The notes beneath the pieces are model-generated. The model was not told the origin of the DNA, searched no databases, and was given only the letters and a program-made list of their open reading frames with translations. DNA of 64,000 nucleotides from Pseudomonas hefeiensis (GTDB lineage Bacteria; Pseudomonadota; Gammaproteobacteria; Pseudomonadales; Pseudomonadaceae), in contig NZ_CP117449.1 in assembly GCF_030687835.1 (NCBI RefSeq), forward strand, positions 1,116,001 to 1,180,000, given 5' to 3'. Below, one piece after another: positions 45,651 through 59,374 of the stretch. Within the stretch, counting starts at the first letter, position 1, and every line of letters starts with the position of its first letter. The translations under genes were made by a program, and so were the position numbers.

Positions 45651-47010
45651 GGCTTTGAAGCTCAGCGAGCTGACCAATGCTCTGCAGGCGCGTCTGATCG
45701 CGGCTGACGCCAGTTTCGATGGGGTAAGCATCGACAGCCGGGCGATTGCGCCGGGACAATTGTTCGTTGCCCTGGCCGGGCCGCGTTTCGACGGCCACGA
45801 TTACCTGAACGACGTGGCCGCCAAAGGCGCGGTTGCGGCACTGGTCGAGCGGGAAGTGACCAACAGCACGCTGGCGCAATTGCAGGTCAATGACACTCGC
45901 CAGGCCCTGGGCCAGCTCGGTGCATTGAACCGCGCCGCATACCGCAACCCGGTCGCGGCCATCACCGGCTCCAGTGGCAAGACCACGGTCAAGGAAATGC
46001 TCGCGAGCATCCTGCGCACCCGCGGTCCGGTGTTGGCCACTCGTGGCAACCTCAATAATGACCTGGGTGTACCCCTGACATTGCTGGAACTGGCACCGCA
46101 ACACAGTGCCGCCGTCATTGAACTCGGTGCCTCGCGGCTCGGTGAGATCGCCTACACCGTGGGCCTGACCAAACCCCACGTGGCCGTGATCAACAACGCC
46201 GGGACCGCCCACGTCGGTGAGTTCGGTGGCCCGGACAAAATCGTTGAGGCCAAGGGTGAGATTCTCGAGGGGCTGGATGCCGATGGCGTCGCCGTGCTGA
46301 ATCTTGACGACAAGGCCTTCGAAACCTGGAAGGCCCGGGCGGGCGGGCGCAAGGTGTTGACGTTTGCCTTGAGCAATCTCGCCGCGAATTTTTACGCCAG
46401 CGACCTGGATCGCGATGCTCGCGGCTGCCCGGCCTTCAACCTGCACTGTCCCGACGGCGCAGAGCGGGTCCAGTTGAACCTGCTTGGCACCCATAACGTC
46501 GCCAACGCCCTGGCCGCTGCGGCCGCCGCCCATGCTTTAGGCGTGTCGCTGCCGGGCATCGTTGCCGGCTTGAACGCGGTGCAACCGGTCAAGGGGCGTT
46601 CCGTTGCGCAGTTGGCCAGCAACGGCATGCGCGTGATCGACGACACCTATAACGCCAACCCGACGTCCATGTGCGCGGCGGTGGATATTCTCGCCGGTTT
46701 CCCCGGCCGTACCGTGCTGGTGCTGGGGGATATCGGCGAGTTGGGCGAATGGGCGCAACAGGGACATCACGACGTCGGCGCCTATGCGCGTGGCAAGGTC
46801 GATGCGCTGTATGCCGTCGGCCCGATGATGGCCCATGCGGTGGCCGCGTTTGGCGAACACGCACAACATTTCAGCACTCAGGCCGAGTTGATCCAGGCCC
46901 TGAGCGCCGAGCAAGACCCGAACACCACCTTATTGATCAAGGGCTCACGCAGTGCCGCGATGGAAAACATCGTCGCCGCGCTGTGCGGTTCCCGTATGGA
47001 GAAACATTAA
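45643..47010 (+). CDS. murF: UDP-MurNAc-tripeptide:D-Ala-D-Ala ligase MurF
   Basis: 455-residue Mur ligase adding D-Ala-D-Ala to give the UDP-MurNAc pentapeptide. ATP loop ITGSSGKTT at 107-115; [23 protein letters not shown] and [11 protein letters not shown] are family landmarks. It starts 8 bp inside murE, and its TAA shares a base with the mraY ATG. Normal length. Confidence 0.97.
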   Translation: MLKALKLSELTNALQARLIAADASFDGVSIDSRAIAPGQLFVALAGPRFDGHDYLNDVAAKGAVAALVEREVTNSTLAQLQVNDTRQALGQLGALNRAAYRNPVAAITGSSGKTTVKEMLASILRTRGPVLATRGNLNNDLGVPLTLLELAPQHSAAVIELGASRLGEIAYTVGLTKPHVAVINNAGTAHVGEFGGPDKIVEAKGEILEGLDADGVAVLNLDDKAFETWKARAGGRKVLTFALSNLAANFYASDLDRDARGCPAFNLHCPDGAERVQLNLLGTHNVANALAAAAAAHALGVSLPGIVAGLNAVQPVKGRSVAQLASNGMRVIDDTYNANPTSMCAAVDILAGFPGRTVLVLGDIGELGEWAQQGHHDVGAYARGKVDALYAVGPMMAHAVAAFGEHAQHFSTQAELIQALSAEQDPNTTLLIKGSRSAAMENIVAALCGSRMEKH

Positions 47011-48092
47011 TGCTGCTGCTGCTAGCGGAGTACCTGCAACAGTTCCACAAAGGCTTCGCGGTCTTCCAGTACCTGACCCTGCGCGGGATCCTGGGTGTGC
47101 TGACCGCGTTGTCGTTGTCGCTGTTCCTGGGCCCGTGGATGATCCGCACCTTGCAGAGCCTGCAAATCGGCCAGTCGGTCCGTAACGACGGCCCGCAATC
47201 GCACCTGTCCAAATCCGGTACCCCGACCATGGGCGGCGCGCTGATCCTGTCGTCCATCGGCATCAGTACCGTGCTCTGGGCTGACCTGGCGAACCGGTAC
47301 GTGTGGGTGGTGTTGCTGGTGACCTTGCTGTTCGGCGCCATCGGCTGGGTCGACGACTACCGCAAGGTCATCGAGAAGAATTCCCGGGGGCTGCCGAGCC
47401 GCTGGAAGTATTTCTGGCAGTCGGTATTCGGCCTCGGCGCGGCGATCTTCCTTTATATGACCGCCGCCTCACCGGTGGAAACCACCCTGATCCTGCCGAT
47501 GCTCAAGGATTACAGCATTCCGCTGGGCGCAGGCTTCATCGTGTTGACCTACCTGGTGATCGTCGGTTCGAGCAACGCGGTCAACCTGACCGATGGCCTC
47601 GACGGCCTGGCGATCATGCCGACCGTGATGGTGGGCGGCGCGTTGGGGATCTTCTGCTACCTGTCGGGTAACGTGAAATTCGCCGAATACCTGCTGATTC
47701 CCTATGTGCCGGGGGCCGGCGAACTGATCGTGTTCTGCGGTGCGCTGATCGGTGCCGGGCTGGGTTTCCTGTGGTTCAACACCTACCCGGCGCAGGTCTT
47801 CATGGGCGATGTCGGCGCGCTGGCGCTGGGCGCGGCCCTGGGCACTATCGCCGTCATCGTTCGCCAGGAAATCGTCCTGTTCATCATGGGCGGTGTGTTC
47901 GTGATGGAGACCCTGTCAGTCGTCATTCAGGTTGCTTCCTTTAAATTGACCGGCCGCCGGGTATTTCGCATGGCGCCGATCCACCACCACTTTGAACTCA
48001 AGGGCTGGCCCGAGCCGCGCGTGATTGTCCGTTTCTGGATCATCACCGTGATTCTGGTCCTGGTCGGCCTTGCCACCCTGAAGCTGAGGTAG
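47010..48092 (+). CDS. mraY: Phospho-MurNAc-pentapeptide translocase MraY
   Basis: 360-residue polytopic enzyme that attaches phospho-MurNAc-pentapeptide to undecaprenyl phosphate, forming lipid I. Signatures are KSGTPTMGG in the first cytoplasmic loop, [17 protein letters not shown] with the catalytic Asp pair, [13 protein letters not shown], and [12 protein letters not shown] near the C-terminus. About ten membrane helices. The ATG at 47010 overlaps the murF stop; the frame is open upstream inside murF. Confidence 0.97.
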   Translation: MLLLLAEYLQQFHKGFAVFQYLTLRGILGVLTALSLSLFLGPWMIRTLQSLQIGQSVRNDGPQSHLSKSGTPTMGGALILSSIGISTVLWADLANRYVWVVLLVTLLFGAIGWVDDYRKVIEKNSRGLPSRWKYFWQSVFGLGAAIFLYMTAASPVETTLILPMLKDYSIPLGAGFIVLTYLVIVGSSNAVNLTDGLDGLAIMPTVMVGGALGIFCYLSGNVKFAEYLLIPYVPGAGELIVFCGALIGAGLGFLWFNTYPAQVFMGDVGALALGAALGTIAVIVRQEIVLFIMGGVFVMETLSVVIQVASFKLTGRRVFRMAPIHHHFELKGWPEPRVIVRFWIITVILVLVGLATLKLR

Positions 48093-48097
48093 AACGA

Positions 48098-49444
48098 GTG
48101 TCCCTGATCGCTTCTGACCACTTCCGCATCGTTGTCGGCCTCGGCAAGAGCGGCATGTCCCTGGTTCGCTTCCTGGCGAACCGGGGCGTGTCGTTTGCTG
48201 TAGCCGATACGCGGGAAAATCCACCTGAGCTGGCCACGCTGCGTCGTGACTACCCGCAGGTGGACGTGCGTTGTGGCGAGCTGGATGTCGAGTTCCTGTG
48301 CCGCGCCGACGAGCTCTACGTGAGCCCCGGCCTTGCGCTGGCGACCCCGGCCTTGCAGGCCGCCGCCGCTCGTGGCGTGAAGTTGTCCGGTGACATCGAG
48401 CTGTTCGCCCGTCACGCCAACGCGCCGATCATCGCCATCAGCGGTTCCAACGCAAAAAGCACCGTCACCACCCTGGTGGGTGAAATGGCTGCGGCGGCCG
48501 GTAAGCGGGTTGCCGTGGGTGGCAACCTGGGAACCCCGGCGCTGGACCTGCTCAGTGATGACGTCGAGCTGTACGTGATGGAACTGTCGAGCTTCCAGCT
48601 CGAAACCACCGACCACCTGGGCGCCGAAGTGGCAACCGTGCTCAACATCAGCGAAGACCACATGGACCGCTACAGCGGCCTGCCGGCCTATCACCTGGCC
48701 AAACACCGGATCTTTCGCGGGGCCCGGCAGTTTGTGGTCAACCGTCAGGACGCCTTGAGCCGTCCGCTGATGGGCGAGGGGCAACCGTGCTGGACCTTCG
48801 GCCTGGGCCAGCCGGATTTCAAAGGCTTCGGGCTGCGGGAAGAGAACGGCGAGAAATACCTGGCTTTCGAATTCCAGAATCTGATGCCGGTACGCGAACT
48901 GAAGATTCGCGGTGCCCACAACCAGGCCAACGCCCTGGCGGCCCTGGCCCTGGGACATGCGGTCGGTCTGCCGTTCGACGCCATGCTGTCGGCCCTGCGC
49001 ACCTTCGCCGGTCTTGAACACCGCTGCCAATGGGTTCGCGATCTCGACGGGGTGGCCTGGTACAACGATTCCAAGGCCACCAACGTTGGCGCCGCTCTGG
49101 CTGCCATCGAAGGTCTGGGCGCGGACATTGACGGCAAGCTCGTGCTGATCGCCGGCGGCGACGGCAAGGGCGCCGACTTCAAGGACTTGCGCGATCCGGT
49201 GGCGGCCAACTGCCGTGCCGTGGTGCTGCTGGGCCGTGACCGCGAATTGATCGCCCAGGCCCTCGGCGACGGCGTGCCGCTGGTTCGCGTCGCTTCGCTG
49301 GACGAAGCGGTGCAGCAATGCCGCGCCCTCGCACAACCGGGCGATGCGGTGCTGTTGTCGCCGGCCTGCGCCAGTTTCGACATGTTCAAGAACTACGAAG
49401 AGCGCGGGCAACTGTTCGCCCGGGCCGTGGGGGACTTGGCATGA
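48098..49444 (+). CDS. murD: UDP-MurNAc-L-Ala:D-Glu ligase MurD
   Basis: 448-residue Mur ligase adding D-glutamate. An N-terminal Rossmann-like domain (VVGLGKSGMSLVRFL) is followed by the ATP loop ISGSNAKSTVTTL, the NISEDHMDRY motif and the C-terminal domain (AGGDGKGADF; SPACASFDMFKNYEERG). The P-loop reads SNAKST where most MurD proteins have TNGKST, a variation seen in some pseudomonads. Starts 5 bp after mraY and overlaps ftsW by 4 bp. GTG start. Confidence 0.96.
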   Translation: MSLIASDHFRIVVGLGKSGMSLVRFLANRGVSFAVADTRENPPELATLRRDYPQVDVRCGELDVEFLCRADELYVSPGLALATPALQAAAARGVKLSGDIELFARHANAPIIAISGSNAKSTVTTLVGEMAAAAGKRVAVGGNLGTPALDLLSDDVELYVMELSSFQLETTDHLGAEVATVLNISEDHMDRYSGLPAYHLAKHRIFRGARQFVVNRQDALSRPLMGEGQPCWTFGLGQPDFKGFGLREENGEKYLAFEFQNLMPVRELKIRGAHNQANALAALALGHAVGLPFDAMLSALRTFAGLEHRCQWVRDLDGVAWYNDSKATNVGAALAAIEGLGADIDGKLVLIAGGDGKGADFKDLRDPVAANCRAVVLLGRDRELIAQALGDGVPLVRVASLDEAVQQCRALAQPGDAVLLSPACASFDMFKNYEERGQLFARAVGDLA

Positions 49445-50658
49445 ACCTGATGAACATCATCAAGCCATACCCGTCCCCGCTGATCACCGGGCGCGGCATC
49501 GACCTGGATTTCCCGATGCTCGTCGGTTGCCTGGCGCTGCTGGGCCTGGGCCTGGTAATGATCACTTCCGCGTCATCGGAAGTGGCTGCCGTGCAATCGG
49601 GCAACACCCTTTATCACATGATTCGTCACCTGATTTACCTGGTGATTGGCCTGGTCGCGTGCATTGTCACCATGATGGTGCCGATCGCCACCTGGCAACG
49701 CCTGGGCTGGATGATGTTGCTCGGCGCCTTTGGCCTGTTGGTGATGGTGCTGCTGCCGGGCATCGGTCGCGAGGTCAACGGCTCGATGCGCTGGATTGGC
49801 TTCAGCTTCTTCAACGTACAGCCTTCGGAAATCGCCAAGGTCTTCGTGGTGATCTACCTCGCCGGGTATCTGGTGCGTCGCCAGAAAGAAGTGCGCGAGA
49901 GCTGGATGGGCTTTTTCAAGCCCTTCATCGTGTTGCTGCCGATGGCCGGCCTGCTGCTGATGGAACCGGACTTCGGGGCCACGGTGGTGATGATGGGCGC
50001 GGCGGCGGCAATGCTGTTTCTAGGCGGCGTCGGGCTGTTTCGCTTCACCCTGATGGTGGCGCTGGCGGTCGGCGCAGTGACGGTGCTGGTGCAGGCGCAA
50101 CCCTACCGGATGGCGCGTCTGATCACCTTTACCGACCCGTGGGCCGACCAGTTCGGTTCCGGCTATCAATTGACCCAGGCCCTGATCGCCTTCGGTCGTG
50201 GCGAGTGGCTGGGTGTAGGCCTGGGCAACAGCGTGCAAAAGCAGTTCTACCTGCCCGAAGCCCATACCGATTTCGTGTTCTCGGTATTGGCCGAGGAACT
50301 GGGCGTGGTTGGTTCGCTGCTTACCGTCGCGCTGTTCGTCTTCGTCTGTGTGCGCGGCATGTACATCGGTTTGTGGGCCGAGCGGGCCAAGCAGTATTTC
50401 GCCGCGTACGTGGCGTATGGCCTGTCGTTCCTGTGGATCGGTCAGTTCCTGATCAACATTGGCGTGAACGTCGGCCTGTTGCCGACCAAGGGCCTGACGC
50501 TGCCGTTCCTCAGTTACGGCGGCAGTTCCCTGGTGATTTGCTGTGCCTGTCTGGGCTTGTTGTTGCGCATCGAATGGGAGAGTCGAACCCACTTGGGCAG
50601 CGAAGATATGGAATTCCAGGAGAGCGACTTCGCCGAGGAGCCGACTCATGGGCGCTAA
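49441..50658 (+). CDS. ftsW: Septal peptidoglycan polymerase FtsW (SEDS family)
   Basis: 405-residue SEDS glycosyltransferase that polymerises lipid II at the septum with FtsI. About ten membrane helices. Landmarks are INGSMRW-type VNGSMRWIGFSFFNVQPSEIAK, MEPDFGATVV with the conserved Asp, and the C-terminal GLTLPFLSYGGSSLV. The ATG at 49441 overlaps the murD stop by 4 bp. It overlaps murG by 11 bp. Earlier in-frame starts lie inside murD and are not needed. Confidence 0.96.
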   Translation: MNLMNIIKPYPSPLITGRGIDLDFPMLVGCLALLGLGLVMITSASSEVAAVQSGNTLYHMIRHLIYLVIGLVACIVTMMVPIATWQRLGWMMLLGAFGLLVMVLLPGIGREVNGSMRWIGFSFFNVQPSEIAKVFVVIYLAGYLVRRQKEVRESWMGFFKPFIVLLPMAGLLLMEPDFGATVVMMGAAAAMLFLGGVGLFRFTLMVALAVGAVTVLVQAQPYRMARLITFTDPWADQFGSGYQLTQALIAFGRGEWLGVGLGNSVQKQFYLPEAHTDFVFSVLAEELGVVGSLLTVALFVFVCVRGMYIGLWAERAKQYFAAYVAYGLSFLWIGQFLINIGVNVGLLPTKGLTLPFLSYGGSSLVICCACLGLLLRIEWESRTHLGSEDMEFQESDFAEEPTHGR

Positions 50659-51710
50659 CGTGTTGATCATGGCGGGCGGAACCGGTGGGCATGTGTTCCC
50701 GGCGCTGGCCTGTGCCCGGGAGTTCCAGGCGCGTGGTTACACCGTGCACTGGCTGGGCACCCCACGGGGCATCGAAAACGAACTGGTGCCCGCCGCCGGC
50801 CTGGAGCTGCACCAGATCAACGCCAGCGGTTTGCGGGGCAAAGGCAAGTTGTCGCTGCTCAAGGCGCCGCTGATGCTGCTCAAGTCGATCTGGCAGGCAC
50901 GGGCGATCATCCGTCGGTTGCGGCCGGTATGCGTGGTGGGCTTTGGTGGTTATGTGACCGGTCCTGGCGGTGTCGCGGCGAAACTGGCCGGGGTGCCGGT
51001 GATCGTTCACGAGCAGAACGCCGTGGCCGGTACCGCCAATCGGTTACTGGTGCCGTTGGCCGCTCGAGTCTGTGAAGCCTTTCCCGACACCTTTACCCTG
51101 TCGGGCAGTCGTCGCACCACCGGTAACCCGGTGCGGACCGAGCTGTTCCTCGATACACCGCGCCCGGCCCTGGCCGGACGCAAGGCGCGTTTGCTGATCC
51201 TGGGTGGAAGCCTGGGGGCAGAGCCGTTGAACAAATTGCTGCCCGAAGCCTTGTCGCAGGTCGCTCCCGAACTGCGGCCCGAGGTGTTTCACCAGGCCGG
51301 CAAAAACCACGATGAGGTCACCGCCGAGCGCTACCGCGCCGCAGGCGTCGAGGCGCAAGTGCAGCCTTTCATCAAAGACATGGCCCAAGCCTATGGCTGG
51401 GCCGACCTGGTGGTCTGCCGCGCAGGCGCGTTGACCATCAGCGAACTGGCTGCCGCCGGTCTGCCCTCGATGCTGGTGCCTTTGCCCCACGCCATCGACG
51501 ACCACCAGACCCGCAACGCCGATTATTTGGCCCGCGAAGGCGCTGCCTTCCTGATGCCACAAAGAACGACTGGTGCCGCGGATCTTGCCGCGCGCCTGAC
51601 AGAGGTTTTGATGCAACCGCAAACAATCGAAGACATGGCCCGCGCCGCCCGCCGCCTGGCCAAACCCGACGCCACGACCCAAGTGGTCGATACCTGCCTG
51701 GAGGTGGCCC

Positions 51711-51718
<8 letters not shown>
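50648..51718 (+). CDS. murG: Lipid II synthase MurG
   Basis: 356-residue peripheral membrane glycosyltransferase (GT-B fold) that adds GlcNAc to lipid I. The N-terminal Gly-rich loop [14 protein letters not shown] and the second loop [16 protein letters not shown] are intact, with [12 protein letters not shown] and the UDP-GlcNAc-binding [18 protein letters not shown]. The start at 50648 lies inside the end of ftsW, suggesting coupled translation. It overlaps murC by 8 bp. Confidence 0.97.
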
Positions 51719-54133
<2,415 letters not shown>

Positions 54134-54135
54134 GC

Positions 54136-55002
54136 ATGCAAGGCGCATCGCTTCGTCATCAGCCATCCGCACCCGGTCGCAAGCCGGTGCCGCGGGGCGC
54201 CAGCCGAATGGTGGCCAAAGAGCCGATGTCGGCGCGCCTGCCGAAAGCCAACTTTGGTTTTCTCAAGAGTCTGTTCTGGCCGGTGCTGTTGGTGGCGTTG
54301 GGGTTCGGTACGTATGAAGGGGCCCAGCGGCTGTTGCCCTACGCGGACCGGCCGATCGCGCGGATCAGCGTCCAGGGCGACCTGAGCTACATCAGCCAGC
54401 AAGCGGTGCAGCAGCGGATCGCCCCATTTGTGGCGTCGAGCTTCTTCACCATCGACCTGGCAGGCATGCGCAAGGAACTGGAGCAGATGCCCTGGATCGC
54501 CCATGCCGAAGTACGGCGGGTATGGCCTGACCAGGTATCGATCCGTCTGGAAGAACAACTGCCCGTGGCCCGCTGGGGTGACGAGTCGCTGTTGAACAAC
54601 CAGGGCCAGGCGTTCACGCCGCGGGAGCTGGCCAACTACGAACATTTACCACAACTGTTCGGCCCTCAGCGGGCCCAGCAGAAAGTCATGCAGCAGTACC
54701 AGGTGTTGAGTCAGATGTTGCGGCCGCTGGGCTTCTCCATCGCGCGCCTGGAGTTGCGTGAGCGCGGCAGCTGGTTCCTGACCACTGGCGCAGGCAGCTC
54801 GGGGCCGGGCATCGAGCTGCTGCTCGGGCGCGGCAACCAGGTGGAAAAGATGCGCCGCTTCATTGCCATCTATGACAAGACGCTCAAAGACCAGATTACG
54901 AACATTGCGCGCATCGATCTGCGCTACGCCAACGGCCTGGCTGTTGGCTGGCGGGAACCTGTAGCGCCCACGACGGCCGAACCCGCCGTCGCGAAGAATT
55001 AA
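54136..55002 (+). CDS. ftsQ: Cell division protein FtsQ
   Basis: 288-residue bitopic membrane protein of the FtsQLB complex. A basic, Pro-rich cytoplasmic N-terminus (about 1-45) is followed by one membrane helix (about 48-66, [15 protein letters not shown]), a POTRA domain (about 77-145, [43 protein letters not shown]) and a beta domain (about 150-270). The ATG at 54136 follows the ddlB stop closely. ftsA starts 15 bp downstream. Confidence 0.95.
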   Translation: MQGASLRHQPSAPGRKPVPRGASRMVAKEPMSARLPKANFGFLKSLFWPVLLVALGFGTYEGAQRLLPYADRPIARISVQGDLSYISQQAVQQRIAPFVASSFFTIDLAGMRKELEQMPWIAHAEVRRVWPDQVSIRLEEQLPVARWGDESLLNNQGQAFTPRELANYEHLPQLFGPQRAQQKVMQQYQVLSQMLRPLGFSIARLELRERGSWFLTTGAGSSGPGIELLLGRGNQVEKMRRFIAIYDKTLKDQITNIARIDLRYANGLAVGWREPVAPTTAEPAVAKN

Positions 55003-55017
55003 GAAGAGGCAGGACCC

Positions 55018-56277
55018 ATGGCAAACGTGCAAAGCGGAAAAATGATCGTCGGTCTGGATATCGGCACTTCCAAGGTGGTTGCGCTGGTAGGCGAGGTCGC
55101 GGACGACGGCACGCTGGTCATCGTCGGGATCGGTACCCATCCGTCCCGTGGCTTGAAAAAAGGCGTGGTGGTGAACATCGAGTCCACCGTGCAATCGATC
55201 CAGCGCGCCATCGAAGAGGCGCAGCTGATGGCCGGTTGCCGGATCCACTCGGCGTTCGTCGGCGTGGCGGGCAATCACATTCGCAGCCTGAACTCCCACG
55301 GCATCGTGGCGATTCGAGACCGTGAAGTCAGCTCCGCTGACCTTGAGCGTGTGCTCGACGCGGCGCAGGCCGTGGCGATCCCGGCCGACCAGCGTGTGTT
55401 GCACACCCTGCCGCAGGACTACGTGATCGATAACCAGGAAGGCGTGCGTGAGCCCCTGGGCATGTCCGGCGTGCGCCTGGAAGCCAAGGTCCACGTGGTG
55501 ACCTGTGCCGTGAACGCTGCGCAGAACATCGAGAAATGCGTGCGCCGTTGCGGCCTGGAAATCGACGACATCATCCTCGAGCAACTGGCCTCGGCCTACT
55601 CGGTACTGACCGACGACGAGAAGGAACTGGGCGTGTGCCTGGTGGACATCGGCGGCGGCACCACCGACATCGCGATCTTCACCGAAGGCGCCATCCGCCA
55701 CACGGCGGTGATCCCGATTGCCGGTGACCAGGTGACCAATGACATCGCCATGGCCTTGCGCACGCCGACCCAGTACGCCGAAGAAATCAAGATCCGCTAC
55801 GCCTGCGCCCTGGCGAAACTGGCCGGTGCCGGTGAAACCATCAAAGTGCCAAGCGTTGGTGAGCGTCCTCCGCGCGAGTTGTCCCGCCAGGCTTTGGCCG
55901 AAGTGGTCGAGCCGCGTTACGACGAACTGTTCACGCTGATCCAGGCTGAGCTGCGTCGCAGTGGCTACGAAGACCTGATCCCGGCCGGCATCGTGCTGAC
56001 CGGCGGCACGTCGAAGATGGAAGGCGCGGTCGAACTGGCCGAAGAGATTTTCCACATGCCGGTGCGCCTGGGCGTGCCCCATGGTGTCAAGGGCCTGGAT
56101 GACGTGGTGCGCAACCCGATTTACTCCACCGGCGTTGGCCTGTTGATGTACGGCCTGCAGAAGCAGTCCGACGGGGTTTCGTTCTCGGGCATCGGTAGCC
56201 GCGACAGCTACAACAGCGACGAGCCGAAGGCACCGCTGTTCGAGCGGCTCCAGGCTTGGGTCAAAGGCAACTTCTAA
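55018..56277 (+). CDS. ftsA: Cell division protein FtsA
   Basis: 419-residue actin-like ATPase that anchors FtsZ to the membrane. Phosphate-1 loop VGLDIGTSKVVALVG near residue 11, phosphate-2 loop LVDIGGGTTDIAIF, adenosine motif IVLTGGTSKMEGAVELAE, and the C-terminal amphipathic helix (LFERLQAWVKGNF). AGAGGCAGG lies before the ATG. ftsZ follows after 96 bp. Confidence 0.97.
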   Translation: MANVQSGKMIVGLDIGTSKVVALVGEVADDGTLVIVGIGTHPSRGLKKGVVVNIESTVQSIQRAIEEAQLMAGCRIHSAFVGVAGNHIRSLNSHGIVAIRDREVSSADLERVLDAAQAVAIPADQRVLHTLPQDYVIDNQEGVREPLGMSGVRLEAKVHVVTCAVNAAQNIEKCVRRCGLEIDDIILEQLASAYSVLTDDEKELGVCLVDIGGGTTDIAIFTEGAIRHTAVIPIAGDQVTNDIAMALRTPTQYAEEIKIRYACALAKLAGAGETIKVPSVGERPPRELSRQALAEVVEPRYDELFTLIQAELRRSGYEDLIPAGIVLTGGTSKMEGAVELAEEIFHMPVRLGVPHGVKGLDDVVRNPIYSTGVGLLMYGLQKQSDGVSFSGIGSRDSYNSDEPKAPLFERLQAWVKGNF

Positions 56278-56373
56278 AGATTTAAAACTTCAGGTGTCAG
56301 GTTTCAGGCCTGGCGCGGGAAGATGCAACAAACGCAGTAGGCGAAAAAACTAGAGAATGTAAGGAGAGGGAAA

Positions 56374-57567
56374 ATGTTTGAACTCGTAGACAACATCCCC
56401 GCTAGCCCGGTTATCAAAGTAATCGGAGTCGGCGGTGGCGGCGGCAACGCTGTCAACCACATGGTCAAGAGCAACATTGAAGGCGTTGAATTCATCTGCG
56501 CCAACACTGATGCCCAGGCGCTGAAATCCATCGGCGCGCGGACCATCCTGCAACTGGGCACCGGCGTGACCAAAGGTCTGGGCGCTGGCGCCAACCCTGA
56601 AGTCGGTCGTCAGGCCGCTCTCGAAGACCGCGAACGCATTGCCGAAGTCCTGCAGGGCACCAACATGGTGTTCATCACCACGGGCATGGGCGGCGGTACC
56701 GGTACCGGTGCGGCGCCGATCATTGCCGAAGTGGCCAAGGAAATGGGGATCCTCACCGTTGCGGTGGTGACTCGTCCGTTCCCGTTCGAAGGCCGCAAGC
56801 GCATGCAGATCGCCGACGAAGGTATCCGTCTGTTGTCTGAAAGCGTCGACTCGTTGATCACCATTCCCAACGAGAAGCTGCTGACCATCCTCGGTAAAGA
56901 CGCCAGCCTCTTGTCGGCTTTCGCCAAGGCTGACGATGTACTGGCCGGTGCCGTTCGCGGTATCTCCGACATCATCAAGCGTCCGGGCATGATCAACGTC
57001 GACTTTGCCGACGTACGGACTGTCATGAGCGAAATGGGCATGGCGATGATGGGCACTGGCTGCGCCAGCGGTCCGAACCGTGCACGCGAGGCCACCGAAG
57101 CGGCCATTCGCAACCCGTTGCTCGAAGACGTGAACCTGCAAGGTGCACGCGGCATCCTGGTGAACATCACCGCCGGCCCTGACCTGTCCCTGGGTGAGTA
57201 CTCCGACGTGGGTAGCATCATCGAAGCCTTCGCTTCCGAGCACGCGATGGTCAAGGTCGGTACCGTTATCGATCCGGACATGCGCGACGAGTTGCACGTT
57301 ACCGTGGTTGCCACCGGTCTGGGCGCGAAAATCGAGAAACCTGTGAAGGTCATCGACAATACCGTTCACACCTCCATGGCTTCGCAACCGCAACAACAAG
57401 TGTCTTCCCGTCAGGACGCACCCGCGGTGAACTACCGTGACCTGGACCGTCCGACCGTCATGCGCAACCAGGCCCAGGCCGGTGCTGCGACTGCCGCGAA
57501 GATGAATCCGCAAGACGATCTGGATTACCTGGACATCCCGGCATTCCTGCGTCGTCAGGCCGATTGA
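56374..57567 (+). CDS. ftsZ: Cell division GTPase FtsZ
   Basis: 397-residue tubulin homolog forming the Z ring. N-terminal GTPase domain with IKVIGVGGGGGNAVNHM, the tubulin signature GGGTGTGAAP and NVDFADVRTVM; a C-terminal domain to about 316; a Gln-rich variable linker; and the conserved tail DDLDYLDIPAFLRRQ that binds FtsA and ZipA. AAGGAGAGG precedes the ATG. The 96-bp gap after ftsA could hold a further promoter. Confidence 0.98.
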   Translation: MFELVDNIPASPVIKVIGVGGGGGNAVNHMVKSNIEGVEFICANTDAQALKSIGARTILQLGTGVTKGLGAGANPEVGRQAALEDRERIAEVLQGTNMVFITTGMGGGTGTGAAPIIAEVAKEMGILTVAVVTRPFPFEGRKRMQIADEGIRLLSESVDSLITIPNEKLLTILGKDASLLSAFAKADDVLAGAVRGISDIIKRPGMINVDFADVRTVMSEMGMAMMGTGCASGPNRAREATEAAIRNPLLEDVNLQGARGILVNITAGPDLSLGEYSDVGSIIEAFASEHAMVKVGTVIDPDMRDELHVTVVATGLGAKIEKPVKVIDNTVHTSMASQPQQQVSSRQDAPAVNYRDLDRPTVMRNQAQAGAATAAKMNPQDDLDYLDIPAFLRRQAD

Positions 57568-57598
57568 TGAAATGTATCAGGGGGATACGGGTGATTGG

Positions 57599-57627
57599 TG
57601 TTCAGCAAAGGTCTGGTCTGCTATTAT
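57599..57627 (+). promoter_or_regulatory. Candidate lpxC promoter
   Basis: A good -10, TATTAT (57622-57627), with a weak -35, TGTTCA (57599-57604), at 17-bp spacing. It lies in the 112-bp gap between ftsZ and lpxC, about 50 bp before the start codon. Confidence 0.45.
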
Positions 57628-57643
57628 CGCCAGCCTTTGTTGA

Positions 57644-58591
<948 letters not shown>

Positions 58592-58614
58592 GCATAAAAA
58601 CCTCTCTAGTTTTT

Positions 58615-58641
58615 AAAGGCTGCCTTCGGGTGGCCTTTTTT
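58615..58641 (+). terminator. Rho-independent terminator after lpxC
   Basis: AAAGGCTGCC-TTCG-GGTGGCCTTT followed by TTTT, 24 bp after the stop codon; the loop is a UUCG tetraloop. Confidence 0.85.
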
Positions 58642-58710
58642 TATGGCTGTTTTCTGGGACGTCTGTGGCGATAAGGGGTAATGCTGTTTTTTGGGTTGGG
58701 CTGGTTGGGT

Positions 58711-59330
58711 TACATATCCGTTGCTGTGGTAACGGTTGCTTAGGGTTGCGCCCTGACGGCGGCTCACTTTTGAAAAGCCGGGAGCCGGTCGGCCATCGTG
58801 GTTAACGGGGCGCCGAGATCAACGTCCGTAGCGAGGCGGCCTTATAGCCAACCCATCAGACCTGTGGGAGCAAAGCTTGCTCGCGATGGGGCCAGTCAGC
58901 TCAACTTCCATGTGACTGAACCACCGCCATCGCGAGCAGCTCGCTCCCATATTCAATCTTCAGCGGACACAAAACTTATATTCAACACAGAACCACTGTG
59001 GGAGCGGGCTTGCTCGCGAAGAGGCCAGCACATTCAGCATCTTCATCGACTGTGATACTGCTTTCGCGAGCAAGCCCGCTCCCACAGGGGAGACGCGGTC
59101 TCACCAGGAACCAGATCGGCTATCAGGCCGACTCGGGTTAGCCGCGGGCCCTTCGCGGCTGCCCACGGAGCAATGCCTGCGTTCAGGCATGCCGAGCCTA
59201 GGCGAGGCACCAAGGGGTGGGGCACAAGCGCTTTGGTTACTTTTGCCTGGGCCGGCTTCCGGCTTTTCGAAAGTGAGCCGCCGTCAGGGCGGAACCCTAA
59301 GCCGCCGTTACCGAAATAACGGATATACAC
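58711..59330. repeat. Second large inverted-repeat element, diverged and with a shortened left arm
   Basis: The left end TACATATCCGTTGCTGTGG runs through TTAGGGTTGCGCC and CGGCTCACTTTTGAAAA, then jumps to ATCGTGGTTAACGGGGCGCC. The right arm (about 59143-59330) contains the complementary blocks GGGCCCTTCGCGGC, GGCATGCCGAGCC and AACGGATATACAC. It is the same family as 34553-35386, with the middle of the left arm missing. A tandem REP pair lies in its loop. This and the lpxC terminator account for 58592-59374. Confidence 0.85.
58863..59087. repeat. Two tandem REP pairs inside the second inverted-repeat element
   Basis: Pairs begin at 58863 and 58997, 134 bp apart. The first has the AAAGCTTGC arm variant and lost one G in its right arm (GCGAGCAGCTCGC). 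The second is a standard GGGCTTGC pair ending at about 59087. Confidence 0.88.
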
Positions 59331-59374
59331 ACCAACCAAGCGCTATAAAAAAACAGCCACAGAGGCTGAGGGCA